Positions 1 through 11,884 of a stretch of DNA of 64,000 nucleotides are shown in pieces. The notes under the pieces were generated by a model. It had not been told where the DNA came from. It was given only the letters and a program-made list of their open reading frames with translations, and did not search any database. How positions within the stretch are numbered: position 1 is the stretch's first letter; each line of letters starts with the position of its first letter. The translations under genes and the position numbers were made by a program. Source of the DNA: Centrapalus pauciflorus (lineage: Eukaryota > Streptophyta > Magnoliopsida > Asterales > Asteraceae); assembly GCA_020465985.1 (NCBI GenBank), contig JAANYP010004440.1:1-64000 (forward strand), given 5' to 3'.

Positions 1-325
1 AGGCTTTGCTTTGATTTGACTATCCTACAAAGAAACCTTCTTCAGCCTTACTTTCAAACTTACCTAAGTGAGTCTTAGTGTGAAGAATGGTACATGGACA
101 TCCAAAAGATTTGAAAAAGGCTATTAGGGGTAGTCTATTATGGAATAACTCATATGGAGTTTTCCCTTGTGATTGAACTACCTGAACCCTATTTAGAACA
201 TAACAGGCTGTATTGACTGCTTCTGCCCAAAAGGTCATTGGCAGTTTTGAATCAGCTAACATGGTTCTAGCAGCCTCAATTAATGTTCTGTTCTTTCTTT
301 CAGCTACACCATTTTTGCTGTGCTG
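1..325 (-). pseudogene. C1 integrase, C-terminal core fragment
   Basis: Encodes the catalytic-glutamate region of copia integrase: KNGVAERKNRTLIEAARTML, then the WAEAVNTACYVLNR and GCPC stretches and the EGFFVG motif that ends the core. The usual PQQNGV is AKNGV here. A TAG at 20-22 (minus) follows FFVG where family members normally read through with FVGYS, so the polyprotein is closed there. The fragment begins directly at the E1 insertion site (target duplication TGCTG, 321-325) and continues upstream at 10702. The window ends before the reverse transcriptase. Confidence 0.9.
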
Positions 326-2771
326 TGTCACACCCCGCTACCCTGATTGGCAACGAAGCGTGACGTCGCGGAAGCGTGACCATAATCATAATGAACGACC
401 ACTATATGGACGTTTTCAAAGAAATACATCGATATAACTTTAAAAGGTAGAAATGTTTTACATAACCCGTAAATAATAAAGAGTAGTTCGCAAGGTACAG
501 AGATTTGAATACATAATTAAATTATCCAAAATAATGCAAATAAATCTCCGACGGTTTGAAAAAGAATACGACTCCTTAAGTGCGGAAGCTTGAAAGTAGT
601 TACTTCTGAAGGCATACTTGCCTTAATTTCCTGAAAATACACGCTAAAATACGTCAACAAAATTGTTGGTGAGCTCATAGGTTTACACGTAAATCTGACT
701 TGTATGGACAACAATAATAGAGTTTGAATTTATAAAATCATAAATTCCATGTTATGTATTACATATAAACCATCATGCAACCGAAGCTTAATTATAAATG
801 AGTTTTGCCCTGTGCAGTATTCCCATACGTAATACCGTGTGTTAAATATATATGCACTCGCTGTTAGCCGAACCGAGCTAACCCGAATGGGGGACATGAC
901 TCCCAATAGATCTATCCACAATATATTCACGCTTACAAATAAATGTAATTAACGGTTCATGATATAAGGGCGGATGGAACCACATGTGTAATACATAATA
1001 GAAATGAAGTTGTTTTTGTGTCCATATGAAAACGAAGCATGTATTTCAACCCCGAAACATAACATTGTGAAAATAGGGGCTATGAGGACTCACCGAACTT
1101 GTGATGGCAAAACTACGCGCAAAAATGCAAATGTGCGTTGTTTGATGGGTGATGAAACCGGAGGTGTTTAACCGAGTCCTAAATGATAATAAGGACTTAA
1201 TATCACTAATATATGATAATAGGTATATTTATAGATTTTTATGTCTTAAATCACCCAACATTACAAGTTTATAAATAAGATTTGCTTAAAACGTCAAGTT
1301 TATATATATATAATTTTCCAGCTTTTTCGGAGGTTTTTTCGGCCTACTTTGAGGCTGTTTTTGACCAAGCTCCAAAATGTTTTAGACTTTGGTTTTCTAG
1401 GACATTAAACTACTATATACAAAGGATTTTTAGAATCAAGAACGGCCATTTTTCGAGTTGTTTAGGTTGGTGAAAAATCTCGTTAAAAACGCTATGTTGG
1501 CCATTTTTGAGCTGTCAAACTTTCGGTTTCTCAAATAATTTCTGGAGGTCTTAAACTTCAAAATAAATTATGAAAAATTGCAGATCTATAGTTAAGACAT
1601 AGATCTAACTTTTGAGACAAGAATCAATTCATTTCGTTGAGTTATGAATTAGTTATGATTTTTCAAAGTCGATACAAATATTCTGCCGAAATTCCGTAGT
1701 TTATAAATTTAAAACAACTTATGATTCTTGTTGTTTATTTAAAGACAACTTGTTTAAAAGCCATAATAGTTATAAAACCACATATATAACACATGTTTTC
1801 ATAATATTAACATGCTTATAATGTGTTCATATATTCATATGCACATTTAAAGAAAACAACTAAAAATAAAAACTAGAAACTTATAAACTTGAGTTTTTTT
1901 ATGAAACTTGGTTGTTGAGGTGATTATATATATTATGCAAGACTTATATAAACATAAATATAAGATGATATAAGCTAGTATTTACTTACTTTGATGAATT
2001 ATAGGAATGAAAATAAGTAGAAGTCTTGGTCTTGAAAGAGTTGCACAAAGAATTCTCCTTGAATACTTGAAGAACAAAAGAAATTTTGAGGTGGTGTGTG
2101 TGTGGCCCTTGTGGCCGGGATTGAGAGAGGGAGGAAGAGAGGATTTCTTTGATGTTGCAAGTGTGGAAATGAGAGGAGAATTGGGGTCTTATTTATAAGC
2201 AAAGAAAGCAAGGTGAAATGATGAAGAGAATGGGAGGTGGAGTGAAAATCTAGCCAAGCATGGTGCAAAAAGGTGAAAGACTTGATGTTGATTGAGCATG
2301 GAACTTTCTATTAAATCATTGAAGTGAAATTGGAGGTTGTACTATGGTGGTGGCCGGCCCCTAGGCCATAATTATGTGTATTTTTATTTTTTTTGTATAA
2401 ATGTATTTAGAATGTATTCTTGTATTTCCCTTTTCTTGAAATTTAAAAATACTTTTGAATGCATTGTTTTAATGAATTGTTTTAGTCTTGCATAATTAAT
2501 GTTAAGTAATTGTATTAGTGTTTGATTAGTGTCACTAATCATAATTTAATTATGTACTTAGTTGAATTAATCCCTCATATCGCAAATTGATCGGATTAAT
2601 TGATTTCTCGATTTATCGCACCGATGAATTTGATTCTAATTGAGTTGAATTTTTCTAATAAACCTTGTTAATCACTTGATTAATTTCTAATGACCACTGA
2701 TTAGCTTATAGTTGGCTATTAAATACAGATTTGGGCTTTGTTGCTAACCTGGTTTAGTGCCGGATGTTACA
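326..2771 (-). repeat. E1 3' LTR
   Basis: About 2.45 kb, near-identical in plan to 8304-10701. It begins TGTCACACCCC and ends GGATGTTACA on the plus strand, so on the element strand it opens TGTAACATCC. It contains a minus-strand TATAAATA (2197-2190), a GTAAGT donor-like site 208 nt further on (1989-1984) and a small hairpin (863-882). The short reading frames inside it do not persist in the other copies and I do not treat them as genes. Confidence 0.95.
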
Positions 2772-3994
2772 GTCTCCCCCTGTTAAGGGAATTTCGTCCC
2801 GAAATTAGCTCGTGTTCGATCTCCACTGCTTGAGTATTTGAGAACAGGTGAGGGTATTTTTCCCGGAACTGATCTTCGCGTTCCCACGTAAATTCAGGAC
2901 CTCGCTTAGAGTTCCATCTGACTTTTATTATCGGGATCCGACGGTGCTTGAGTTTCTTGACTTCTCGGTCCATTATTTCTACAGGTTGCTCAATGAAGTT
3001 CAACTTATCGTCTAACTCCAGCTCGTCCATGGGTATAACGAGTGATTCATCAGCTAGACACTTCTTAAGATTGGACACGTGGAAGGTATTATGAACGTTA
3101 CTAAGCTCTGGGGGCAGGTCGAGTCGGTAGGCTACCGGGCCAATTCTTTTGGTGATCTTGAATGGTCCGATATAACGAGGATTGAGTTTTCCTCGTTTCC
3201 CAAAACGGATTTCTGCCGATCCCGCGCGATTTTTAACCGGTTACGAATCTGGGCTATCTTTTCTGTAGTCTCCTGGATGATTTCCGGTCCAGTAATCTGA
3301 CTATCTCCTACTTCAGCCCAACAAAGAGGTGATCGACACTTTCGCCCGTAGAGTGCCTCGAATGGGGCGGTCTTAATGCTTGAGTGATAGCTGTTGTTAT
3401 AGGAAAACTCGACTAATGGCAGGTGTCTGTCCCAACTTTTGCCAAAATCGATGACACATGCCCTTAGCATGTCTTCCAGCGTTTGAATCGTCCTTTCACT
3501 CTGACCATCCGTTTGTGGGTGATAGGCTGTGCTCATATCTAGGCGTGTACCCAGTGCTTCTTGCAATGACTGCCAAAATCTTGATGTGAACCGGCTGTCC
3601 CTGTCTGATATAATTGATACTGGCACTCCATGCCTTGAGACGACTTCTTTAAGATAGATTCGTGTTAACTTATCCATCTTATCAGTCTCCTTAATGGGCA
3701 GGAAATGTGCGGTTTTGGTAAGCCGATCCACAATCACCCAAATAGTGTCATAACCTCCAGACGTCTTTGGCAACTTGGTGATGAAATCCATGGTGATGTT
3801 TTCCCACTTCCACTGGGGTATTTCTGTTGAACTAGCAATCCTGATGGTTTTTGGTGCTCAGCTTTAACCTTCAAACATGTTAAGCACTTGCTGACGTAGG
3901 TAGCAATGTCAGCCTTCATATTTGGCCACCAGTACATTCCTTTCAAGTCGTGATACATTTTATCTGCCCCTGGATGAATAGCATATCTTGTCTT
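2767..3994 (-). pseudogene. E1 integrase with chromodomain, broken
   Basis: Zinc-binding HHCC region (HPGADKMYHDL ... CLTC), then a catalytic core with IWVIVDRLTK, SDRDSRFTSRFW and GQSERTIQTLE carrying the D, D and E residues. The C-terminal end has NTFHVSNLKKCL and a chromodomain (IPIIKVRWNSKRG...TWERED...KYPHLF). Such chromodomains can steer integration to particular chromatin. A frameshift near 3800-3830 separates the zinc region from the core. A deletion of about 80 bp at about 3205-3212 removes the GPY/F-side segment that E3 keeps between RQKK and VRFGKRGK. These lesions would inactivate the enzyme. Confidence 0.9.
2772..2784 (-). other. E1 polypurine tract
   Basis: Minus strand AACAGGGGGAGAC, directly against the start of the 3' LTR. 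This is where plus-strand DNA synthesis would be primed. The pol reading frame runs through it and stops at a TAA formed by the first bases of the LTR. Confidence 0.85.
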
Positions 3995-6074
3995 ATGCCC
4001 TTCATCCATGACCAGCTTTCTTACTCCTCCGAATTTTGGTAACCAAATTCTGCCCATGAAGTGTCGACATCCATCCGGCTTGATTTCGAACTGCTTATCC
4101 ATCCCTCTCAAGGCTTCATCCAGTATATTACCCTCCTTGACTGCTTCTTCTTGTGCCTCGCGGACTTGAGAGTTTAGGTTTGACTGTATAGTCATGGCCA
4201 AAGCTCGGACCCTCAAGGGTTTAACCCGTTCCTTTCGGCTCAGGGCATCAGCTACGACATTCGCCTTCCCCGGATGATAACGAATTTCGCAGTCATAGTC
4301 ACTAAGTAGTTCAACCCAACGACGTTGCCTCATGTTTAACTCTTTCTGGTTCAGAATATGCTGAAGGCTCTTATGGTCTGTGAATACTGTGCATTTAGTT
4401 CCATACAGGTAGTGCCTCCATATTTTGAGAGCAAACACCACTGCTCCAAGCTCCAAGTCATGAGTCGTATAATTCACCTCGTGAATTTTGAGCTGCCGTG
4501 ATGCGTAAGCAATGACTCTATCCCTTTGCATGAGCACACAACCTAATCCATTGTGTGAGGCATCACAGTAGACCACAAAATTTTCAGTCCCTTCAGGTAA
4601 GGACAGAATTGGTGCACTACACAACCTTTGCTTTAACTGCTGAAACGCCTTTTCTTGCTCTTCACCCCAGATATACTTCACATCCTTTCGAGTCAATTCC
4701 GTTAAGGAACCCGCTATCTTTGAGAAGTTTTCGATAAATCGCCTATAATAACCGGCAAGTCCTAGAAATTGGCGGATTTCCGTGGGGGTTCTAGGAGTCG
4801 CCCAGTTCTTTATGGCCTCGATTTTTGATGGATCAACTTGGATTCCCTGGCTGTTGATCACATGCCCAAGGAATTTTACTTCTCGCAACCAAAATTCACA
4901 CTTTGAAAATTTGGCGTATAACTGTTCCTTTTCTAGCAACTCCAAGATCAACTTGAGATGCTGTTCATGCTCTTCTTTACTTCTGGAATAGATTAGGATA
5001 TCGTCTATGAACACTATTACAAATTTATCAAGATATGGTTTACACACCCGATTCATGAGGTCCATAAATACGGCTGGTGCGTTAGTCAAACCGAATGGCA
5101 TTACCTGGAATTCGTAATGTCCATAACGAGTTCTGAATGCTGTCTTGGGTATGTCTTCTTCCCGAACTTTTACTTGATGATAACCGGATCACAGATCAAT
5201 CTTAGAGTAGAAACTAGATCCTTGCAGTTGGTCAAACAGGTCATCAATTCTGGGGAGAGGGTAGCGGTTCTTTACCGTTAACTTGTTTAGCTCTCGGTAG
5301 TCTATGCACATTCTGAAGGATCCGTCTTTCTTTTTCACGAACAAGACCGGAGCTCCCCAAGGTGAGGAACTTGGTCGAATGAATCCTTTATCCATCAACT
5401 CTTGTAATTGATTGGATAGCTCTTGCATCTCAGAAGGGGCGAGTCTATATGGGGCTCTTGCGATCGGTGCAGCTCCCGGCACCAAATCGATTTGGAACTC
5501 TACTTGTCTAGTTGGCGGAAGTCCAGGCAAATCTTCCGGGAAGACCTTCGGATAGTCACAAACCACTGGAATATCCTCAAGTCGCTTCTCCTCCGCCTCT
5601 TTTTCTACAATTTGCACCAGTACTGCATGACAACCTCTCCTAAGGCACTTTAATGTTCTTAGGCCGGATATGACATTCAACTGTCGGTTCTTTCTTTCTC
5701 CTTGGACTGTTAGGAACTTCTTCTTGTGGAGTGGTATCCGTACCACTTTTTTACCACACAAAATCTCGGCAAGATTGTGTGACAACCAATCCATACCAAC
5801 TACTACGTCGAAACTTCCGAGTTCTATAGGCATCAAGTCTATTTTAAAGGGATGATCTGCCAGCTTCAGTGTGCATTCCTTAATGATACTACTTGCCTCT
5901 ATTATTTTACCGTCAGCCAGTTCTATAGTATAAGAGTTGTCTAAGGGAAAAGGAGCGGCATTCAATTGCTTACTAAACTTATCAGATATAAAACTCCTAT
6001 CAGCCCCAGTATCAAAGAGTACGTAAGCATAAATGTCGTTTAATAAAAACGTACCTGATACCACGTGGGGATCT
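3995..6074 (-). pseudogene. E1 protease, reverse transcriptase and RNase H
   Basis: Protease has the aspartic motif LFDTGADRSF (D near 6013) and the later VVGMDWL. RT follows with WGAPVLFVKKKDG, CIDYRELNK, MPFGLTNAP and the catalytic FIDDILIYS near 5005. RNase H has VVYCDASHNGLG and FTDHKSLQ (about 4588-4232). A TGA at 5191-5189 lies inside RT between SKIDL and SGYHQ, where E3 has CGA (arginine), so this is a C-to-T nonsense change. Apart from that stop the reading frame is open over about 2 kb. Confidence 0.93.
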
Positions 6075-7153
6075 TGACGAGCGTCACCTGCTCCCAACAC
6101 AAAAGCTCTCCCCTGAGCTCCTCCACCATTCCTCAGTTTCGGGCACTCACTCTTAAAGTGCCCAATAACTCCACATACAAAGCAGCCTTTTTGATTGCTA
6201 CCACTGGTTCCCGGGGCTCCTGTCTTACAGTCCTTGGCCATATGCCCCAAACGTTTGCATTTCTCACAGTGGGTTGGACAGGGACCCTGGTTGTGATGGA
6301 AGGTGCATTTAGTGCAGAAAGGCTTGGTACCGGTATAACCTCTTCTTGGCTCAGTTCCAGCTGCGTAAGCCTTAATGGTCTCGGGCTTTTTGGATTGTGA
6401 ACCCGCATTCTTCCCCGTCTTGTCTTCCCACTTTCATTTGTTCTCCCCGGCCTTGGCTTCATTCCTCCGGGCTACTTGGTCCATAAGATTATTGGCCATC
6501 CTGATGGCATCCTGCAGGGTGGATGGGTTTGAGGCAGTCACGTTACCTTGAATTTGAGGAGCGAGTCCCCAAATGTAACGTTCAATCTTTTTGTACTCCG
6601 GGGTCACCATTTGAGGGCACAGAATGCTTAGCTCATGAAATCGGTTGGTGTACCCCATCACATCTGTTCCCTTCATCGACAGGTTCCAGAACTCTGATTC
6701 CATTTTCTGAAGTTCGTTCCTTGGACAATACTCGTCCGTCATCATTTGTTTTAACGCGGACCATGTGAGTTGGTAGGCTTCATCGATACTTACAGACTGG
6801 ACATAGGAATTCCACCACGTGAGAGCGCTATCTTGTAGGGTGTGAGTAGCAAACTTCACCTTATCTCCCTCAGCACATCCGCTGACGCGAAAGACAGATT
6901 CTAACTTCTCAAACCATTGTATCAAGCCAACGGCTCCTTCAGTTCCGTTGAAATACCGGGGTTTGCAACTTAAAAATCCTTTAATTCCACAACCTTTTGC
7001 GTGGATTTCCGTTCCTCCCGTGGTGCGGCTAGCACCACCATCTCCATTTGCTGAGCTATTCCTATTTGCCTCATATGTGGCTATAGCGGCAGCCACTCTT
7101 TGTGCGACTAGCTCTTCAATGTCAGCAGCGTTCATTGTTCGTTTCGGCGGCAT
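6075..7153 (-). pseudogene. E1 Gag with zinc knuckles
   Basis: Start MPPKRTMNAADIEELV at 7153. The capsid-like Retrotrans_gag region contains FATHTLQDSALTWWN and YCPRNELQKMESEFWNL. Two zinc knuckles follow (CEKCKRLGHMAKDC and CFVCGVIGHFKSEC), preceded by a Cys-rich FCTKCTFHHNQGPC stretch seen also in E3 and E2. A TGA at 6436-6434, between ENK and KWEDK, stops the frame, which then continues without a shift into protease; a CGA ancestor would explain it. The next ORF upstream (8158-7383) is separated by about 230 nt. Confidence 0.9.
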
Positions 7154-7382
7154 TATCTTAAAATTTTAAAGAAAAAGCATAGTGTAAGAAATTGAATCTT
7201 AAAGAGGTAAATTCTCCTTAAAGCACAATACTATAATCATCAAACACAATTTCATAAATAACTTGCAATTGTCATTAATCATTCGAAGTTTTCTTACATT
7301 AGGGGCGGGTTATTACCCGAAAATTTTGTCCTATACTATTACATGATATTTTCCTACCATTACAAAGATAGATAGATGTGCA

Positions 7383-8158
7383 CTAAGTGTGGGAGTGATC
7401 GGGGGTCTCTCCCTTTTCCATTGCGTTGAGGCGCTGAGTCAGCTCCTCGATCCGGGCTTGGCTCTCGGCTAGTTGCTGCCGGAGCTCATTCAGTCCGTCC
7501 TGCTGTATAGCAAGGGCGTGCTGGTTGGCCCAATATATGTTGGAGTTTTGCAACTCCTCCCGCTCTAAACGAGCGGTCATCCCCCCGATATCCAGGTTAA
7601 GTGACCGGATCTGGTGGTCATGCCTGGTAGACCTTGCGATCAAAAGTGGTATGGTCTGATCGGCGGGCTCTTGAGTGAGCGATGAGACAGGTGCGGAGGA
7701 TGGTCCTCCGATCTCGAAGTTTGGAGGAACTCCCTCCATCTGCCTCCATTCGCGGAGGGTCTCCGGTATCCAAGTCCATCTTCGGGCGTCTACCCGTCGG
7801 TGTGGTGTCGGGGGATTGGGTTGGGGAGTCGGAACAGGAATAGACTCCCTTCTTGGTATGTTTTCCGGGGTGTGTACAACATCTTTGGGCCGTTAGGATA
7901 AGGCCTATACGGCTTATAGGATGGTTCGGCCGGGTGATACGGGACGCGAGTAGGGGCCGTCGGTGGTGAAGGATCCTCTTCCTCCATGGGTTCTTCCTCC
8001 ATGGGTTCTTCCTCGGATTCCTCCATCGGGTCCTCGTCCTCCGAGGGGTCTTCCTCCTCGGTCGGGTCCTCCACAGAAAATACTTCCGGATTGCATGGGC
8101 TAGTAGGGGTATACTCCTCTTCTGAGTCGGACAAGATGATTATCTCTTGGTGAGACAT
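7383..8158 (-). pseudogene. Extra ORF between PBS and gag in E1: acidic, proline-rich, then coiled coil
   Basis: I do not recognise a family. Starting at ATG 8158, the first part is MSHQEIIILSDSEEEY followed by repeated PMEEE/PSEDED acidic runs and a Pro/Tyr-rich stretch. It ends at a TAG at about 7790. A second frame (ending 7383, first ATG 7739) carries a heptad-rich helix (LRQQLAESQARIEELTQRL). The second frame stays open upstream past 7790 (HRRVDARRWTWIPETLREW), so one ORF of about 255 codons split by a single frameshift is the simplest reading. SDSEEE resembles acidic interaction motifs. It occupies the place before gag, where a Tekay element would normally have only leader sequence; E3 has no counterpart. 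Confidence 0.6.
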
Positions 8159-8286
8159 GTTTTCTGCTATCAAGGTCCATGCATAGTCTTTCAGTTAGTT
8201 GCAAGTTACAAAATATTTCTAAAATCAGTAAATCTTATGTGCAGTTATAGTCTAGGGTACTAATGCAACCTAGTTCACTATAACTA

Positions 8287-8300
8287 TGGCTCTGATACCA
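8287..8300 (-). other. E1 primer-binding site (initiator tRNA-Met)
   Basis: Minus strand TGGTATCAGAGCCA, complementary to the 3' end of plant initiator tRNA-Met, 3 nt inside the 5' LTR. Confidence 0.93.
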
Positions 8301-8303
8301 ATC

Positions 8304-10701
8304 TGCCACACCCCGCTACCCCGATTGGCAACGAAGCGTGACGTCGCGGAAGCGTGACCATAATCATAATGAACGACCACTATATGGACGTTTTCAAAGA
8401 AATACATCGATATAACTTTAAAAGGTAGAAATGTTTTACATAACCCGTAAATAATAAAGAGTAGTTCGCAAGGTACAGAGATTTGAATACATAATTAAAT
8501 TATCCAAAATAATGCAAATAAATCTCCGACGGTTTGAAAAAGAATGCGACTCCTTAAGTGCGGAAGCTTGAAAGTGGTTACTTCTGAAGGCATACTTGCC
8601 TTAATTACCTGAAAATACATGCTAAAATACGTCAACAAAAATTGTTGGTGAGCTCATAGGTTTACGCGAAAAGACCAGTTGTATGGACATTATCAGATGA
8701 GTTGAATTTATAAAATCATAAATTCCGTGTATGTATTACATAAACCATCATGCAACCGAAGCTTAATTAGAATGAGTTTGCCCTGTGCAGTATTCCCATA
8801 CGTAATACCGTGTGTTGAATATATATGCACTCGCTGTTAGCCGAACCGAGCTAACACGAATGGGGGACATGACTCCCAATAGATCTATCCACAATATACT
8901 CGCGCTTACAAATAAATGCAATTAACGGTTCATGATATAAGGGCTGATGGAATCCGAACATGTAATACATATAAGAAATAAACAGTTTTGATGTCCATAT
9001 GAAAAACAGTGCATGTATTTCCACCCCAATAGATAGTGAAAAATAGGGGCTATGAAGACTCACCGAACTTGTGATGGCAAAACGACGCGCAAAAATGCAA
9101 AAGTGCGTTGTTTGATGGGTGATGAAACCGGAGGTGTTTAACCGAGTCCTAAATGATGATAAGGACTTAATATCACTAATATATGATAATATGTATATTT
9201 ATAGATTTTTATGTCTTAAATCACCCAACATTACAAGTTTATAAATAAGATTTGCTTAAAACGTCAAGTTTATATATATATAATTTTCCAGCTTTTTCGG
9301 AGGTTTTTCGGCCTACTTTGAGGCTGTTTTTGACCAAGCTCCAAAATGTTTTAGACTTTGGTTTTCTAGGACATTAAACTACTATATACAAAGGATTTTT
9401 AGAATCAAGAACGGCCATTTTTCGAGTTGTTTAGGTTGGTGAAAAATCTCGTTAAAAACGCTATGTTGGCCATTTTTGAGCTGTCAAACTTTCGGTTTCT
9501 CAAATAATTTCTGGAGGTCTTAAACTTCAAAATAAATTATGAAAAATTGCAGATCTATAGTTAAGACATAGATCTAACTTTTGAGACAAGAATCAACTCA
9601 TTTCGTTGAGTTATGAATTAGTTATGATTTTTCAAAGTCGATATAAATTTTCTGCCGGAAATTCCGTAGTTTATAAATTTAAAACAACTTATTTAAAAGC
9701 CATAATAGTTATAAAACCACATATATAACACATGTTTTCATAATATTAACATGCTTATAATGTGTTCATATATTCATGAACACATTTAAAGAAACAACTT
9801 AAAAATAACAACTAGAAACTTATAAACTTGAGTTTTTATGAAACTTGTTGTTGTAGGTGATTACATATATTATGCAAGACTTATATACACATAAATGTAT
9901 GATGAAATAAGTTAGTATTTACTTACTTTGATGTGTTAGGAGAATGAAAATGAGAAGAGGTTGAAATCCTTGCAAGCTATGCACCAAGAACACTTGAACA
10001 TTTCAAGAACAAAGAAAGAAGAAAACTTTGTTTTCTTTGAAGGGGGGGTGGCCGGATTTAATAGGGAGTGAAAGAGAGGTTTTGAGTTATTCAAAGTGTG
10101 GCAATGAATTTAAGTTGAGCCCTCTATTTATAGAGAAATTTTGATCTTGAAATGATGGAGGTAATGGAGGTGGAGTAAAGATCTTGCAAAGAGTGGTGAA
10201 GTGATGAAGACTTTTGATGTTGATGGTGCATGGTTTGTGAAATATAATATTCGGGTGGTGTACTATTGGGGGGGGTGGCCGGCCATAGGGCCTTAATTAG
10301 GGTGTATTTCCATTTTTTTTTTGTATAAATGTATTTAGAATGTATTCTTGTATTTCCCTTTTCTTGTAAATTCATAAATACTTTTTGAATGCATTGTTTT
10401 AATGAATTGTTTTTAGTTTTGCATAATTAAGGTTAAGTAATTGTATTAGTGTATGATTAGTGTCACTAATCATAATTTAATTACGTACTTAGTTGAATTA
10501 ATCCCTCATATCGTAAATTGATCGGATTAATTGATTTCCCGATTCATCGCACCGATGAATTTGATTCTAATTGAGTTGAGTTTTCTAATAAGCCTTGTTA
10601 ATCATTTGATTAAGTTCTAATGACTATTGATTAGGCTATAATTGACTATTAAATGTGGATTAGGGTTTTGTTGCTAACCTGGTTCAGTGCCGGATGTTAC
10701 A
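8304..10701 (-). repeat. E1 5' LTR
   Basis: About 2.4 kb; ends GGATGTTACA at 10701, followed by the TGCTG target duplication. The other edge reads TGCCACACC instead of TGTCACACC. It holds the promoter-like TATA box at 10132-10125, a GTAAGT site at 9926-9921 and a hairpin at 8835-8856. Compared with 326-2771 it lacks a block around 9690 and differs at many sites. Confidence 0.95.
10125..10132 (-). promoter_or_regulatory. E1 5' LTR TATA box
   Basis: TATAAATA on the minus strand, about 570 nt into the LTR. The same box is at 2190-2197 and in the solo LTR at 39293-39300. It is the likely core promoter; the transcription start is not known. Confidence 0.7.
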
Positions 10702-10875
10702 TGCTGTTCTTGGTGCACTATATTGCCTAGCAATACCTTTGGACTCACAAAAACTGTTTAGAATATGATTTTTAAATTCAGTTCCATTGTTTGATCTTAT
10801 CACCTTGACTTTTGAGTTGGATTGGTTTTCTATCTTAAGAATAAATGACTTAACTAGCTCAGCAGTTTCATCTTT
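10702..10875 (-). pseudogene. C1 integrase, middle core fragment
   Basis: Reads KDETAELVKSFI..., then KVIRSNNGTEFKN and SFCESKGIARQYSAPRTA on the minus strand. This is the second catalytic region of copia integrase. The usual RSDNGTEF aspartate is Asn here, a change expected to kill catalysis. It runs from the E2 target duplication (TCTTT, 10871-10875) to the E1 target duplication (TGCTG, 10702-10706) and joins 325 on its downstream side. Confidence 0.9.
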
Positions 10876-11113
10876 TGTAAGACCCTCTGATTTCTCAAAG
10901 GTCTCAAGTCAAGGCCCAGTAGCAACGCAATATCAATCATGAAACTAAGATAAAATTAACAATTGCGGAAATAAAGTTAATTACAAACAGAGACAGAATT
11001 TTAAGTAGCAAAGTACAAACATCTAGACTATTACATCAAAGCACAAATATAAACTAAACCCGAACCCCAAAGCTAAATCATCATCCAAATACCAAGGTGT
11101 TGAAACAGGTTCT
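10876..11113 (-). repeat. E2 3' LTR, left part (split by E3)
   Basis: Starts TGTAAGACCCTCTG, identical in layout to 26685 onward, and is interrupted at 11113 by E3. It ends with the GTTCT target duplication of E3 (11109-11113). Confidence 0.95.
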
Positions 11114-11451
11114 TGTAACAGCCCGTAATTTATTAAATATAAATTACAGCATCAGACTTTGGATAATAAAGCAATTTTATCCAAATATTAGTAATTAACT
11201 GAAAACATGAATCTTAAATAGTTAATTATATTAAGTTATACTTAATTATGAAAAGTTGCCCAAAATTAGCTGAAATAAAATTAATAATTAAAAGTTCAGC
11301 TAAATGACAAATTAAAGACTGAAAATGACGGAATGGACTAAAATGAATAAAAATGTGACTAAAAGGCAAATATGCAAATCGGATTGTTGGGAAATAAAGT
11401 TGGTCAATTCCGGATAATTCAGTAGAAAATCTGGTTTTCTCCCTATTTTCC

Positions 11452-11459
11452 TATAAATA
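11452..11459 (+). promoter_or_regulatory. E3 5' LTR TATA box
   Basis: TATAAATA followed by GGGC; also at 18974-18981 in the other LTR and at 60359-60366 in E5. A pyrimidine CT repeat starts about 45 nt downstream, a common start-region layout in plants. Confidence 0.75.
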
Positions 11460-11884
11460 GGGCAGCCCTCCTCATTTCTTAGGTTTGGAAAACAAGAACT
11501 CTCTCTCTCTCTCTCTATAACCTCACCTTCTCTCTAGCTTTTCTTCTAATCGGTTCATCGGATTCTCGTGATTTATACGTCAACGGATAGAGATCGTCGA
11601 GCTCTACACGATTCTACCATTGCATGTTTGATTTCGTCCGGATTTAAGGTAAGATCGGCCCTATTTCTGTCTTTTGGTTCGGTTTTGAAAGAGCAAACTC
11701 GAGTTTGCTCAAATTCCCTTCATTTGAAGCTGATTTGCTCTCGTTTAGGACTTGTTTTTGCTTGGAAATCATCAATAGTCGAAGGATATATCTTGGACGA
11801 AGGTTAGTGGACTATTTTTCCCTCATATATGTTCATATTTAGTTGATGAAACCTGGAAAATTGTTGAACATGTAGAACAGATTC

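Larger units (their letters stand above)
326..10701 (-). mobile_element. E1: Ty3/gypsy chromovirus (probably Tekay/Del), inserted in C1 integrase
   Basis: Complete minus-strand element with two LTRs (326-2771 and 8304-10701), TG...CA ends and a TGCTG target duplication at 321-325 and 10702-10706. Order on the minus strand: 5' LTR, PBS, an extra upstream ORF, gag, protease, RT, RNase H, integrase, chromodomain, polypurine tract, 3' LTR. The LTRs differ at many positions and by several indels, clearly more than those of E2 or E3, so this is an older insertion. The coding region has at least two nonsense codons, two frameshifts and a deletion, so it is not autonomous now. The chromodomain and the CCHC/DTGA/FIDD motifs place it in the chromoviruses; Tekay is inferred. 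Confidence 0.95.

Noticed and set aside
1999..2268. Small minus-strand ORF in the E1 LTR
   Set aside because: It spans the donor-like site and the TATA region and is not kept in 8304-10701 or in E4.
4555..4991. Plus-strand open frames across E1 pol
   Set aside because: Mirror frames of RT/RNase H, which has clear catalytic motifs on the minus strand.
11568..11807. 79-codon ORF near the start of the E3 transcript, identical in both LTRs
   Set aside because: Identity is explained by LTR copying. The E5 version stops early after several changes, so there is no sign of selection for a protein.
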